Source: Diphasiastrum complanatum (taxonomy: Eukaryota > Streptophyta > Lycopodiopsida > Lycopodiales > Lycopodiaceae). Taken from it: a stretch of DNA of 64,000 nucleotides. Numbering within the stretch: position 1 is the stretch's first letter; each line of letters begins with the position of its first letter. The notes under the pieces were generated by a model that was not told the DNA's origin, did not search any database, and saw nothing but the letters and a program-made list of their open reading frames with translations. Position numbers and translations under genes: made by a program. Shown in pieces: positions 12,240-25,321 of the stretch. Where the stretch lies: the NCBI GenBank assembly GCA_029204225.1, contig CM055112.1, forward strand, positions 21,704,578 through 21,768,577, in the 5' to 3' direction.

Positions 12240-14560
12240 ATAAGCGTCTGTATAAAGTGGTTAGGTGGAGGAAGAGACTCCCCATAACCCAAAGAAGCAG
12301 CATCTTGAAACCCATGAAAACAGACCTTTGTTAGCTTATGAATTAGATAAAAGGTAAGGGTTTAGTACTATCCCAACCAAGGAGTAGTCGGAGTTACACC
12401 ACAAGGACGCAGAGAGAGAGTTACATAGTTTCACATAGTTTCTCTTGACAAAGGAAGACCCCCTTTGAATCCTTTATTCATAATCCAACAAGATAAAGTA
12501 AGGTTGAAAAGTAAAATATAGTACTGACAAGCACCATAAAGCATAACCACTTTCAAAAAGTCCACCTGATATCTGCCACCATCCCACAACACATGAAAGC
12601 CGCATAAGTTAGTATAGTGGGGAAGACAGGTGTCATAGCTGAGCGTTAGTTGTTATCCATGTCCAAAAGAGCTATACCATTTAACAGCATAAATAGCATT
12701 TTAAATCATAGTCCAGTCTTCTCAAAAAACAGAATGTTTTTTAGCGATAGGCCAAGCCCTAACATTAATGTATCAGGGCTTGTGCCATGCTGATCACATT
12801 AGAGGAATTCTCAATATCAAAAAGACCCTTTAAAAAATGCCATGTAGAATGTAGAAAAAATCAAAATAAATAAAAACAATATTGTTTATTTGCTTGTCCC
12901 CCACCACTCCCGAGGCCTCCCCAACTCCCAATGATCTAACCATAGTGTCTATTGTCACAGTTAAGAACTCTAAACTGTTCACAATCTAACATTTCTAAAT
13001 TCGAAAATACATTTCCTCCATTGGTTACGAAGAGGGCAATACTCTCATTGGATCTAGAATATGACTATCATCTCCAAATTCAAAATCAAGCAAAAAAGCA
13101 AAATATATGAATATGCATTCCCTCCACTAGAATGAAAATTTGAGCGTTATCTCCAAATATGAGCACCATCTTCATATTGGAATGAAAATATGAGCGCCAC
13201 CTCCAAATTTGAATCAGACAAAAAGCAAAATCAATGGATTGAAGATACATAGTATATAATATAATAAAAAAAAATGCTTTGTTTTGCTTTAAAAAAAATG
13301 TTCTTAGTACTTTAATACATCTGATTACTTTCTAATTTTTTCTGATGACGACATTGTATCATCTACATTTGGATATCCCTATTGATTTGGCACCTCTACA
13401 GAGAAGAGGAGACAAAGGAATTAAAATATATATTGAAGATCGTTCTTGTTATAGGAAAGAAAAAAAAAAGCTTGGATTTGTAGACAGATGGCTCATTATA
13501 TCCTCAAGATCCTAACACTTTGACTCGTCCCACATTCTCTTCAATAACTAATCTAGTTACATGGATATGCAATGGGCATACTGGATTACTAGGATATTGT
13601 GAGAGATTGAAGAAATAAAATCAGCTTTATATGAAGAAAATTCACTTTTTAGAATGTGAGTTGATACAGGTATCCTCTTATTGTTGAATTTTGCACGTGT
13701 GGATTGTCCACTACATGTACTTGTGATCTCCTAAGGTGTGTAGATGCACCAAGATGAAGACTAGATTGAGATTCAAGATCTATCTTTGATTCTATGGCAA
13801 AAACACACTACTACATGCATTCAATCACTTCCAACTCTCACTCACACATGTGGGAAGTGTTCCAAAAGTATTCTAAATAAAAACAAGCTGCTCTCCTCAA
13901 GTAGAGAGAGAAAAACCATCATGAGCTCTCGGGTAGAGAGAGAAAGCTAAAAATTCAATGACACTCAAAATCCACTCAATCTCAAAATCAATTAGATCCA
14001 AAATGAGGAGTACAATGATACTAGTAGATCCACGAGCTACCACTATGCTTAACTATGATTGGATCACACTTTGCCACCTCTTAATTCTATTAGACTATAT
14101 TCAAGCACACCTCAAATTCCTATTGGACCACACATGGTCAACATCCTACACCTAAATGCTTGACTATGAAATTCTATGAGACCCCTATATCAAACATTTT
14201 AATTTACTTTACAATTCTCCACACGTGGGAACATCCTCCACACATGTGAGATTCACTTACAAACTTCTATAATAAAAAATACCAAGCTAGATTTTTGCCA
14301 ATTTCTCACACTTATTGTCAAAATAGAGATTGTCTTCTCCGAAAGACCTTAGAGAAAAATGAACTTAAAAGAAATAATGAATCATTACAAAAGATAATAA
14401 TCGATATCAAATCAGAACTAGAACAAATGCAATCAATCCTAAATTCTATTCGAATTGATAACTTATAATTACTGAAGGATGTGGAATTGGCTAAGAAGAA
14501 GGTTGGGAATAAGAAGCGAAAGCGACAAAGTTGCAAGGTTATTCAAACTCTTTCAAAATG
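12240..14560. other. Intergenic stretch with degenerate short repeats
   Basis: No gene is seen. At 13060-13230 a unit like ATGAAAATTTGAGCG...CTCCAAAT appears three times with changes. The region 13700-14230 has features of a decayed LTR on the minus strand (a class of sequence similar in style to 7443-7891), but no ends could be fixed. Confidence 0.4.
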
Positions 14561-14679
14561 AGGTTATCGAACCAAAAGGATTCATGCATTCAATTAAGCA
14601 TATTTTGATTTTTGTAACTTGATCAATGACATGGATTTATCTCAGCTACGGTGATATTCTGCTAATTATATGTTTTTCT

Positions 14680-16220
14680 TTTGCAGATATGCATTAGTAA
14701 CTCCTCGAAATATTAAGGACAATGTTTCACTTGGAATGTCGTTGAGTTCAATATTGACAGACAAATCCACTGAGTGTATCATGATGAACAATAGGAGTTC
14801 AAATGTACAATGCAAACAGAGTCTTTGATGGTGGACATTCAAAAAAATTTAGATAAAATTATAGTTCAAGATGCTTTGCAGGTATTAACAAGGAAGCATA
14901 TGCAACAATATTTAAACTTATTAGAGAAGTTTTTAAGCAAGTTCGAATTAGAAAAGTCTCAATCCCAATGTTATATCACTTGAAGAAAAAGAGGGATACA
15001 TTAAACATAAGTATGCATAAGATCATCGATACCCCATTTCATATTGAGGAGGTGTATGAAACTGATGGAAGATCAATATCTTTTTATTCATCAAACAACT
15101 TATTTGTTGATCCAAATTACTTGCTAAGATACATCGTCACATTCTATAATATAACCTTTGAAAAGGTAAATGGCAAAATAATCATAGTACTTTAAGTTAG
15201 ATGAGTCAGAAATTGTAATAGGACAAAAGATGGAGAGGGTTAGTATAACTCTCATGAATGGTGCACTATCACAAACATTGGATCAAGGAACTCCAGTCCG
15301 AGAATGATATATGGTAGTTGGCAGCGTTTCAAGTATTTTTCCCATTATTACATTAGATTCAATGAATAATATTATTCATATTATACTAAGTTTGATTAAT
15401 TCTTTGGACAAGTACTAAAGGAGGATCATGATATATTATCATGGATATTCTCTAGGACATTTAACCCTGGGATTTCTCAATGTTCCAAGAGTGGGAAACT
15501 TCAATGTTGAATGACACTTAGCAGGTGATTTGAAAACATTGAAATGTATGTATAATGTCTCTCATGGTGCTACATCTAAACACCCTTGTTTGTACTGCAT
15601 GAAATGGCAAAAGATGTAACTAGGAATACAAGAATTACTAGAGAATATACAGATCAAAACTGGAAGCATGTGCTGTCTATTCTCTTGAAAGATATGCATG
15701 TTTGCACTTTTCATGAAGAAGTTAGATTAATAAAAAAAACTCATTTATCTTCGTATTGTTTTTGCTTGGAATACAAAGTCAGCATCATTTTTAAGAAAGC
15801 TATCTCGAGATTAGAAAATGTTTTATCAAACGCAGGATTTTATAAGGGACATGTCAAAATATAGAAAGATGAAAAGCTTTCAGGAAAACTAGGAAATATG
15901 CCTACTAAGCCAAGCACAGGAGAAGCAAAAGCACGTTGATTCCTATCAAACCATACTGGTAAGGCTTTTAATATTCAATACTTAGTCTGGACAGATATCA
16001 TTGCTGCCACTGGGGACTTCGAGAAGAGTGGCAAAACTAGAGCACTAAAAGTTAATGTATAGAAGAAGCTTGATAGTATGATTAAAATTTTAAGAAAAGA
16101 TAAATTTTTTGATATTGGTAAAAAAGCCGTACAAAAGACTTGTGTCGAGTTTGTTGATGCAGTATTAAAAGCATGGGGAGAAGATCACATCACTCATTAC
16201 ATGGTTACGATAAATGCTTC
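14680..16220 (+). pseudogene. Unidentified decayed protein-coding element
   Basis: Several plus-strand frames follow one another (14968-15195, 15586-15864 and in-between text in other frames), with protein-like phrases such as NISMHKIIDTPFHIEEVYE, a Cys pair in HGATSKHPCLYCMW near 15565-15606, and KKLDSMIKILRKDKFFDIG near 16065. The layout suggests a roughly 500-residue protein broken by several shifts and stops. The Cys pair and surrounding text recall transposase-like proteins of uncertain class, but no catalytic motif can be confirmed. I do not name it. Confidence 0.3.
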
Positions 16221-16891
16221 GAGATGCTTTTAATTTTTCCTATATATTTTGATCTAAGCATATGATTGACATTACTATTTTCACATGTGCAGCACATACT
16301 AAGAGATCATACAGCATTTTTTGCAAACACATATGGAAGCACGAGTGTCTGGTCATCACAAGGGATGGAGAAGTCACATTGGCAAGCACGGGCAGCATTT
16401 CATCGAAATACATAACATGAAAGAACCAATGAAAAATGAAACTACATTTGTCAACTATTTCAGTGGTTCTATCGCAGAGTTCTGATTCGACAAATAACAA
16501 AATCCACAGAATACAACAAGTTTAGAAAAGCATGCAAGTTCATACAGGAAGAGAGAAATTAGAATATTGCTGAATAGCAAATTACATTCTTTATGAGCAT
16601 CATAACAGATTACAAGTTCAGAGAAGCATGAGAGAAGAGCATCAAAATCAAATGATATGTACTCAATGTAAATGTGTTGATTGTATAATAACAAAAAACA
16701 AAGTATTTATTCTTCAACATCAGTTTTTATATCTCTTTCTATGGCTATATTGTCATGAAAAAATTCTCTGCTTGAGTATGCACCTAATAGATGTGCATTA
16801 ATCTTGTTTCCAATAACTTCAATATACGTAGAGTACAATGAATAATGAGAGCTCCTTAAAACAACATTCTCATCAAAGTCATTATTCAAAA

Positions 16892-17060
16892 AAGAGCAAG
16901 CTCGACATCCAAGTCATCGACATTGAAGTCTCCGACGTCGAAGTCATCAATATCTTCTCAAGAGCAAGCTTGACATCCACGCATCGACATCAAAGTCTCC
17001 AACGTTGAAGTCATCGACATCTTCTCAAAAGCAGCTCGACATCGAAGTCTTCGACTTCTC
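16892..17060. repeat. Minisatellite, about 69-bp unit, 2.5 copies
   Basis: Units start near 16892, 16961 and 17029 with AAGAGCAAGCTCGACATC or a variant and end ...ATCTTCTCA. Inside each unit a shorter word, CGACATCGAAGTC or a variant, is itself repeated. One frame gives a repeated acidic peptide of the type DIEVSDVEVID, but no long frame surrounds it. Confidence 0.8.
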
Positions 17061-17833
17061 AACTAAATTGACTTAGCAACTAATAATAACAGCATGGTGT
17101 CTTAATCCCATTTTGAATAGTACAAACCTTATTAGAGGTCACTAACATAGCAAGGCGCTTATGGCCCAAAGCGGTGACGGTGCCTAAAGGAGGAAGCACG
17201 AATTATGGCTATCCACTTCCACTAATCAAGCATCACTAACTACTCTCATATACATATGTTGTAAAATGATAAGATCACTCTAGGGGTACTAATATATGAT
17301 CGTATTCATCATGCAATCGGTTAGTTATCACTGAAAAGGGCGTTTTAAATTCTTGTCTATACTTTTTTTTTAAATGCATAGAGATACAGCAGCATGCAAC
17401 AAGCAACAAACGCTAGGAAAGAATGTATACAAACAAATGCTGTTGTATGATCTAGATGAATAATATAAAGATTTAAATTTTACAGGAAATAGAGTTTCTC
17501 CTATTCATTAACATCACGACCAAATAACACAAAAAATATTACATTATCAAGACAAAATACAGAGAGATATGCAATCTTCATCCACAAAATCGATAACATG
17601 AAAATACAGTATTCAAGATAGGAAAGCGATAAATATTTAGAAACATCAACTATAGTGAGCCATAAAGTCCCCAATAGATTCAATCTACATTATCGTGATT
17701 TGATCTAGCATACAGCAAGTGAAACAGGTACTCATCGAAACGAAAAAAATCATTAGACAATTACAGTAGAGAACCCTACACAGACACTATACACAATCCA
17801 CAAAAAAATCTCTAAGTCAACATATCATTCTAA

Positions 17834-17894
<61 letters not shown>

Positions 17895-18165
17895 TGCATA
17901 TCTTATTTGAGGAATTGAAGGCAGTTAGATGACTCATTAAAAACTCACCAGCAAATCCCAAAGATTTCCAGATAACATTCTGGGATACATACTCAGATAG
18001 AATGAGGCTGAAAAGGCCGTACTCCACACTTGGGCCACGCACATCATCAATGAGTGTGATGTAAGAAGTGCATTTATCAAATTCTTACTTTTATCCCACA
18101 GGAACACTTAACTTTTTTACTTTCTCCAAAACATCCTGGCGAATTATGTTCATAAGAAATGAGCC
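17061..18165. other. Downstream flank of the NST1-like gene
   Basis: No coding region is seen. The part nearest 18165 is probably the 3' untranslated region of the minus-strand NST1-like gene. No canonical polyadenylation site could be fixed with confidence. An AG microsatellite lies inside at 17839-17892. Confidence 0.4.
17839..17892. repeat. (GA)27 microsatellite
   Basis: An uninterrupted GA run just downstream of the NST1-like gene. Confidence 0.97.
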
Positions 18166-18356
18166 CTATCCCTTTGACACATCATATGCCCATAACGACT
18201 GCAATCCTGGAGTACTATAATAATCACCCAGATGAGGAATTTGCACAGAGCTTGTCATTGCTGACAATGGAAGACTTCCTCGACAACCAAACATAGACCA
18301 GCCCGTCTCCAGCCCCATCCTCTTTGTAGACAACCTGCAACATGTTCCCAGATAAC

Positions 18357-18403
<47 letters not shown>

Positions 18404-21400
18404 CCCCAGAAAAAGAATGACCTCGGGTGCTCAGGGTTATTTGAGACAGATAATCAGAGACTCATAGAAACTCCATCCAGCATAGAATCCCGACCTGATT
18501 AAAACAATGTTTCTTTGCAGGAGGATTTCCATAGACAAATAGCAAACTTGCTTCAATACGAGCTCAAATGCAATCAGGTGCTCAGGGTTATTTGAAACAG
18601 ATAATTAGAGAATCACAAAAAGTCCACACACAGGTCTAGGTCTTATTCATTGGGTTTTTTGAGTAGGTTATTCATTGGAGCTTACAGTTATTTTCTTATT
18701 CCAGGTTTCGGTAGATTCTAGCTTTTCATATACAGCAGCTACTGTAGCAGCTTGTCTTTTTGTAATCCATCTAATTGACACAGTTATATTTCCTTCAATG
18801 CAATTGTGGTTGTTCAAGTTCTATTGCAGTTTGTGTATTGTGGTGGTCATAACTTGACCTATCTGTTTTGACCTCTTGCATGTATCACATTGAAGATTGT
18901 AGAAGGTGTCTCTTTAGCGAGTCCTGCAGCTTGATCTAAAACTTGAAATGTGTGAATGTGGATGCTCACATATAAGTGCATTTGAAACATACTTGCTCTC
19001 AATATCATAATGCCCATAAAATCAAAAGACTGGCACTATCTACAACATACATCAAAATAATATCTCTAAGATACCATGGACCATGTTGCAAACAAATATA
19101 CATCCGATCATCATAAAAGCTTACCCACGAGCAACTCGTTCTTTGTATTCAATGATTTGTCCCCTTAAAATATGATTAGGCCGCAACGTCTTATCAACTC
19201 CAGTTCCATCACCTCCTGGGGGGGGTGGCAAAACCTCTCCTGTTATTGGACTAGTAACGTGAGTCCTGCAAACGTACAAATAGTCTCAGCATACCAGTTG
19301 TATGATGAATCGTCTTCTAAGTGGATGTTCTAAATACTTGACTGAACATACATTGCATTTGATAAATAGTTTCACATGAACTTGGCAAAAACAACAGCTC
19401 ATTCGAAACAAAGGATTATGCTTTCAAACAGAAATTTTCAAAAAAAGCCGTATTCGATCCAGGCTTGGACTCTGCAAGCTGAATTGCCCTTCAAAACCCT
19501 TTCTACCTTTTGAAGAATGGCAAGATAAAATATATCAAATGTCACTTCAAGGCCATACCTAAGTTAAATTTAAAGGAAAAAGCAAATCTCATGTGAAAGC
19601 CAAACATCTTGAAACCCCTGATCAGAGAATATTTTTTAGGACATTGAAATCTCTCGATACTTTTCATTTGAACTTCATCCGGAAAGGAGAGTATGCCCTT
19701 CAAATACCATAACTCAGCCTAATAGAACTTCCTATGCTTTGTGTCAATATAAAATGCTCTCAAGTAAGTAAGGGAGTATCACATACTTTAACCAAAACTC
19801 TATTGCCGATCGCTCATAAGAATGTCCATCGGCTGTAATCACAGGATCCAGCATAATTTCGCGGGTAATGCAATCAACAAACTCTGGTGGCACCTGGCGT
19901 TGAGAATCGGAATCATCCCAGATACGCAATGCAGATTGAAATGCTGACTGGTCTGACCAGAGACTATTATTGGTTGATGCTGATAAAGGTATGGAGCCAA
20001 CGGCAAATCCAGTGCTATCCCCCGTGCTACGATCATTTTGCTGTGGAGAGAACAGACAAGATGGCAATTCATTCTCTGAATCCAGGGGAATTTTGGACAA
20101 AGGTAATAAAGTCTCCAACTCTGAGACCTCATTACTCGAAGGTAAAGCCCACTGCAATGGATCCACTAGACTGGAAAGATGGATTTGAGTTAACTGTGGT
20201 GCATCCCACATTTCCCATTTTCCCTCTCGAGAAGAGTCATTAGGATCCACTGACAAAGGCGACGTTGAAAGAGGCTCCAAAGAAGATGTTAGTTGATCTT
20301 TTGAAATTACCTTTTGGCCTATACAGTTGTTAGAGGAAAGTGAACTACCCAAAGTGCCACAATGCAGATGGGTATCACTCGTCGGAGAAAGAAGAGGAGA
20401 TATCTGATTTACTGAACTGAGGGGACTGGACAGACTTGACAACAGAAAATTTGTTGTTAGAAAAGAAGCGCCAATGTCCAATGCTGTAAGACTGGAACAA
20501 TTGATATTAGCTTCCAGATTGTTCAAACTCTGAGGAGCTGATATTGGTGGAAGCACTGACGTAGAAAGTGGAACATGCACAGGATCCGTAGCTGAACCAG
20601 TTACACAGGCCAGCCCTGACCCTTCAGCCTGGATGCTGCCCCTGGCTTGAATCATTGGTTCTGGGAGCAAACAAGGAGGTGGTGATGTGACTCTTTCACA
20701 AACAGCAGAATGTATATCTGTCTGACATCTTGTCAGATCATTGCAATACACTTTTCCAGCACATTCTGAGTGCACACTTGAAACCGTACACAGAAGTCTA
20801 GGAGGGGATTTGCATGAGTTCATCTGCAGAGCTGGCAAGTGTGACACTTCCTCCTGTAACAAATAAAATACACGTAAGAGTCAGAAAGGTGTGTGTGTGT
20901 GTGTCTCTCTCTCCATCTCTCTCTACCTCTCTCTGTGAAACAAAAAGCCATTTGTAGAATGGTGCACATACTGTGACAACACTACACTCATCAAAGAGCG
21001 TGGGAATTTAGAAGACTAAAGGAACACGAGAACATCTATTACCCACTCATCTTTGATCCCAAGAACGCTGCAGAAAACGACACCACTTAAGGAAGCAGAA
21101 AAGAACAAGTCTAACAGATAAGCTTGAACAAGATGATCAGTATCGACAAAGAGTTAATTTTTACATTACCACCAAGGTTACAGAACATCGTCACATTAAG
21201 TTTAGAATGAGGTAGTGCTTAAACGTTTAATTAATTGTTGCACAATCTCCATTTACCAAATAGACCCTGCATCAAGAAAATAAGCAGCTGCATCCTGCAC
21301 CTGACAAGAGGGATTCACAAAGAGAATTACAGATAAAAATCATAACTAAGTTGATAAATGGGATAAGCTTTTGCAGCATCCATAAGATCAACTGTCGGCA

Positions 21401-24400
21401 ACTGTGTTTCTATGTCTCTATGGTGAGGAATCCCCAGTTGATAAAGGCTTTAGCACTCATGTGTACTCTGGCTGTCACAGGTTTCAAAAGTATTCATTCT
21501 CAAACATTTTCATGATACAGAATTCACAGGATGCTCTTTTCTGGTGTTTGATTTTTTTTTATCTAAGGATCGCTCAGTTCCATGCACATTCATCCAGAAA
21601 CAGGTCACAACATAACCATTTTGCACACATGAAGACATGCAGTCTGTCCATCACACCTCACATTGACCTCATATGTCAATCACACAACTCAAAGACAGAC
21701 AACTTCTGTTGGACAAAGGATCCTCAACGGCTTAAAGATAGGGATTTGTCAATTAGATGTCTATTTCATCAATAGGTTGAGTAGAGAAGGTACATCATAT
21801 TACAGATTTGTGTTAATGCCCTGATGTTAAACTATGCCTTTCAATTGAGGTTCATTCAGCCTTGAAACCTAGCCAGTTTCAACAAAATTTTCTTCTCCAC
21901 TATTTGAGTCAGGCACTTTTCTTGACACGTGATATGCAGCAAAATTGGAAGTTCACTCGTTCTTTTGTAACACCCCCTTTGAGAAGCTTTAGATAGATTG
22001 TAAAATTTGATATACATGACATACCAAAGGAGACATACAATGATTGTATTAACTAACTTGTACTTTTGCTTCACATTCAGTTTGAACCAGGCTTTTTCTT
22101 TTCTACACCAACTTCATGGAAGCACAAAGAAGCTAACACCGTAGGGTCATGTTAATCAGTGACATAATTTGCTATGGAGGTGAAAGATTCGACAAATTCT
22201 CGGTGTGTTTCATTTGAGAGGTCTCTCTCAACTTTGCAGTAGACAAAATATCTTACGTGTCTTTTGGCAACCATTATAAGACCTTGACGTAAAGACCATG
22301 AAAATGGTGTCATCCATGTGCCATCATAATTAGCTTCTCGAGTTTTAAACCAAGAAAAAAAAATTTGTATAGATTCTTTTATGCTCCATTAAAGAAGACT
22401 AGCAGTTGATCCATATCGGTTATACATATAACATCTGCAGCACTGTACCACCACAACGGAGGGCAAAATTAAACATGATCTTCCTAAGCTGTTCAGAATC
22501 CTTGCTACATCGGTAGTCTCCATCAGAGGACTATACTGGGAAATCCAAGGACAAAAATTGATACATCAAGCATGTGCCTTTAAAAAGAATTTTTTTCATG
22601 CAATATCTCAATCACAGCTTATCCATCATATTGGTTGGTTGCAGCCCATCTTAGCATCTGTGAAGAACTACATGGTTGTGAGTAGGACAAAACTTTATCA
22701 ATGAATATCACATATGTCCACAAACATATAGCCTACTTTGGTCTTAGCTGGATGGCATTTTTGTTTCAAATAGTTTGGAACGTCTCAATTTCAAACCTCA
22801 ATGTTTATATGACCATTACTGTTTATCATATATATGTACATGTGAACTGAGTGGAATCATACTCTAGACCTAGAGATAACAAAAAGAGCCATCAACAAAA
22901 AGGCCACATTTTAAGAACTACACACATACTTATAAGGTACACACAATCAGATCCATCAAACTACATTCACTGGTGACACGAACGTCCCCACCCACCTACA
23001 AACACCTACCTACGCCCACCCAAACACTCACACATACACACACACAAGCAAACAAACAAATCCTCATCCTCCTTCAGAGTTCTTCTAATTTTATTTCGCA
23101 TGGATTGCATATCAAGCTTTTTAAACGAAACAAAGCAATCAGCAGCAGTATAGCCAGAAAATCCATAGTAGCAGTCCCCAATTCCACAAACCATTAGCAA
23201 AAGCACAGGAACGTGTGTGGATGCCCTGCAGTTACATCTATAAGGAGGCATGTGAAAGATTCAGAAATGCTGAAGGTGATCATAGAACTCCTTTAGCTCA
23301 AAGCTGAGACAATAATGTCTTCTGAAAAAAGCATCTCACTAGCAGAAATAACAATCACGTGCAAGAAAAACCAAAGCTGATTATAAACAGTGAGATTAAA
23401 AGAACGTCTATTTAATACTCTTTAAGCTCAAGAAAACTAACAGATGGATCACTATGTTCAAAATATGTTACATGAAAGTGCTTAACAGTCTACTCTTTAA
23501 GCTCGAGAAAACTAATAAATGGATCACAGTGTTCAATATAATTTATGTTAAAGTGCTTGAACTCACCTTTGAATTCAGATTTGCAGAAGTTCTCTCCATG
23601 CCATTCACGTCGGAATGCGATTTATTGTCAGTAAAGTCAATTTGTCCAACAGGTTTGCCCCAAACTTTTGTGAATGGCATTCTGTTCAAAGAAGAACTGC
23701 TGGAAGCAAGCTTCTCACTACTCCCCTCAGGAAGAACAGTGCTCCGGCCTGTGGAAGCTGTGCCAGTTGAAATGACTCCTTTTGCAGATCTGCCACCAAA
23801 GGTGAAGCCTTTCCCCCAGAAGGTTGTATCACTAGAGCGTGAGCCTCCAATCTTGGATGCCGTCATTCCAGTCTTTGCTGGACTAATGTACTTAAGAGGA
23901 AGAACTTTCTGGCTGTTTCCAGCTTTTTTAGCAAATTCACTTCTCTTCAATCCAGATTCGATCCCAACTGTTCCAGAGCCTTTAAAACCCTTTTTTAGAT
24001 TGCTAAAACTGGAATAACCTGTTTTCTGCTCTCCATTTCTCTCACTTTCCAGTGGGTCAATGTCACACTTTTTTACTGTAGCTTTTCCATTCTCTTTCCT
24101 TTTTCTGGCATCTTCTAACTCAATCTCCTTAGCTTTCTCCTTCTCTCTTTCCTTTGCCTTCTCCTGCCGTCTCCTTTCAGCTTCCTTCTCTCGCCTGATC
24201 TCACGCTCTCGCTCAGCAGCTGCTTCCCTTTCACTCTCTCTTTCGGCTTCAAGCTTTTCATCTCTCAATCTCCTCCTCTCCTCAACCAGTCTGGCTACCT
24301 CCTCTCTTTGTTTCCTTTCTTCCTCCTCAAGCCGCTTCCTCTCCAATCTTGCTAACCTTCTCTCTTCAGCCTTTCTCCTGGCCTTCTCTCCTCTGCTCCC

Positions 24401-25321
24401 ATGACTCGCAGGAAGATCCTCCTCCCGTCGCTGACTCCTCATTCGGCCTTCACCGAGTCGATCATCGTGCACAGCACCTTCGTCTGTCCATCTCTTTGTC
24501 AACACCCATTTGAACATCAGAAAAACAAGACAAACGTACTTCAACAAGTAATAGACTCTCCCATGCTCCCCGGGAGAGCAAAATTCATTCTTGAACCAGA
24601 AACCCACATTATCACCCCACCCGGGAGATTCAACCCCCCAATTAAACCCTAATGCAGCCCAGCTTGGCCAAAAGCTCCAGAACCATGAACAATTGGCATT
24701 CCCCCAGCCCTCGCCTCCTGCGTCACAGCATTTGATTGCCCCTCCTCGGTCACCACATGACTCTGATCTGTCTGACCATCCTCTGATCCCCCATCCTCTC
24801 ACATTTTTTGCATTCCAAATGCCTCCTCCGACAGAAGCCCCACCCGTACTATGTGGCAACGACTGAGAGCCCCCTCCAGCAATCCCTGAAGCTCCCTGCA
24901 TTCCCTGAACACCATTAGGCAAATCCAATACCGGCCGCTTAGACACATGCCCACAATATGTACACATGAACTTTCCACCACATGGACTTTGCTCCCGGTA
25001 AGCATACAGGCAGTTCCTGCAGCGGCGAATCGCCTCCTTTCGCCATTTAGCTGCCTCCATTGCTTCGATCCGCCTTCTTTCCCGAAGCAGTGTATTCCTA
25101 TGCGCCCGCCACTGAGATAACCTTGGCATCACCAGCTCATACCAGCCGAGGCTCATGAGAAGTACACCCACACAAGCTAGGCGTGGCGATGTCACTTCAA
25201 ACCTAAATCCAGGAGGCAGCCACTGGGAGAGCGCCCACAGGATTATGAGAGGGATTATGAGCCATGGCAGCATGGTCACAATGCGCCGTGACCACCTTGA
25301 TGCCACACACAAAATGCACAT
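18166..25321 (-). CDS. NST1-like membrane protein with internal U-box
   Basis: Four minus-strand exons are proposed: 25321-23567, 20853-19787, 19265-19125 and 18334-18166. All have GT donors and AG acceptors, and the phases agree (0, 2, 2), giving 1043 codons plus TAG. The start is the ATG before CILCVASRWSRRIVTMLPW, the conserved start of plant 'stress response NST1-like' proteins. It has two membrane segments (about residues 17-32 and 48-64), a CX2C...CX2C zinc ribbon (101, 104, 120, 123), a third hydrophobic segment (256-274) and a long charged coiled coil (310-414). A Ser/Pro-rich linker and a U-box (about 907-988) follow. The C-terminus, with STPGLQSLWAYD, matches the family's conserved end. 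A role in the ER or secretory membrane plus ubiquitin ligation is inferred. Extra small exons in the long introns cannot be excluded. Confidence 0.82.
18335..19124 (-). other. Last intron of the NST1-like gene, with (CT)20
   Basis: The donor GTAAG is at 19124-19120 and the acceptor AG at 18336-18335 (GTTGCAG). A (CT)20 tract at 18361-18400 reads as (AG)20 on the sense strand, only about 25 bases before the acceptor, where a pyrimidine tract would normally lie. The short plus-strand frame at 18675-18857 is judged chance. Confidence 0.7.
19125..19890 (-). other. U-box domain, split over two exons
   Basis: The domain begins near 19890 in the second exon as PPEFVDCITREIMLDPVITA, reaches FWLK at the donor (19787), and resumes in the exon 19265-19125 with THVTSPITGEVLPPPPGGDG and LRPNHILRGQIIEYKERVAR. 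All U-box hallmarks are present: the IM.DPV loop, DGHSYER, the W of the central helix, SPITG, and LRPNH. U-boxes recruit E2 ubiquitin-conjugating enzymes without bound zinc. An extended proline/glycine insert (PPPPGGDGTG) lies before LRPNH. No ARM or kinase domain accompanies it. Confidence 0.88.
20854..23566 (-). other. Large first intron of the NST1-like gene
   Basis: The donor is AAAG|GTGAGT at 23567/23566 and the acceptor TTTGTTACAG ends at 20854. About 2.7 kb contain no convincing coding exon. The plus-strand frame 21404-21775 and others show no domain. Near 20890-20930 there is a GT/CT-rich simple tract, and near 23030 a CA-rich tract. Confidence 0.65.

Noticed and set aside
21404..21775. 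123-codon plus-strand frame inside the first NST1-like intron
   Set aside because: No domain, no codon pattern, and it lies opposite a gene intron.
24060..24404. Plus-strand Ser/Leu/Phe-rich frame opposite the NST1-like coiled coil
   Set aside because: It is the antisense shadow of the charged coiled-coil codons of exon 1.
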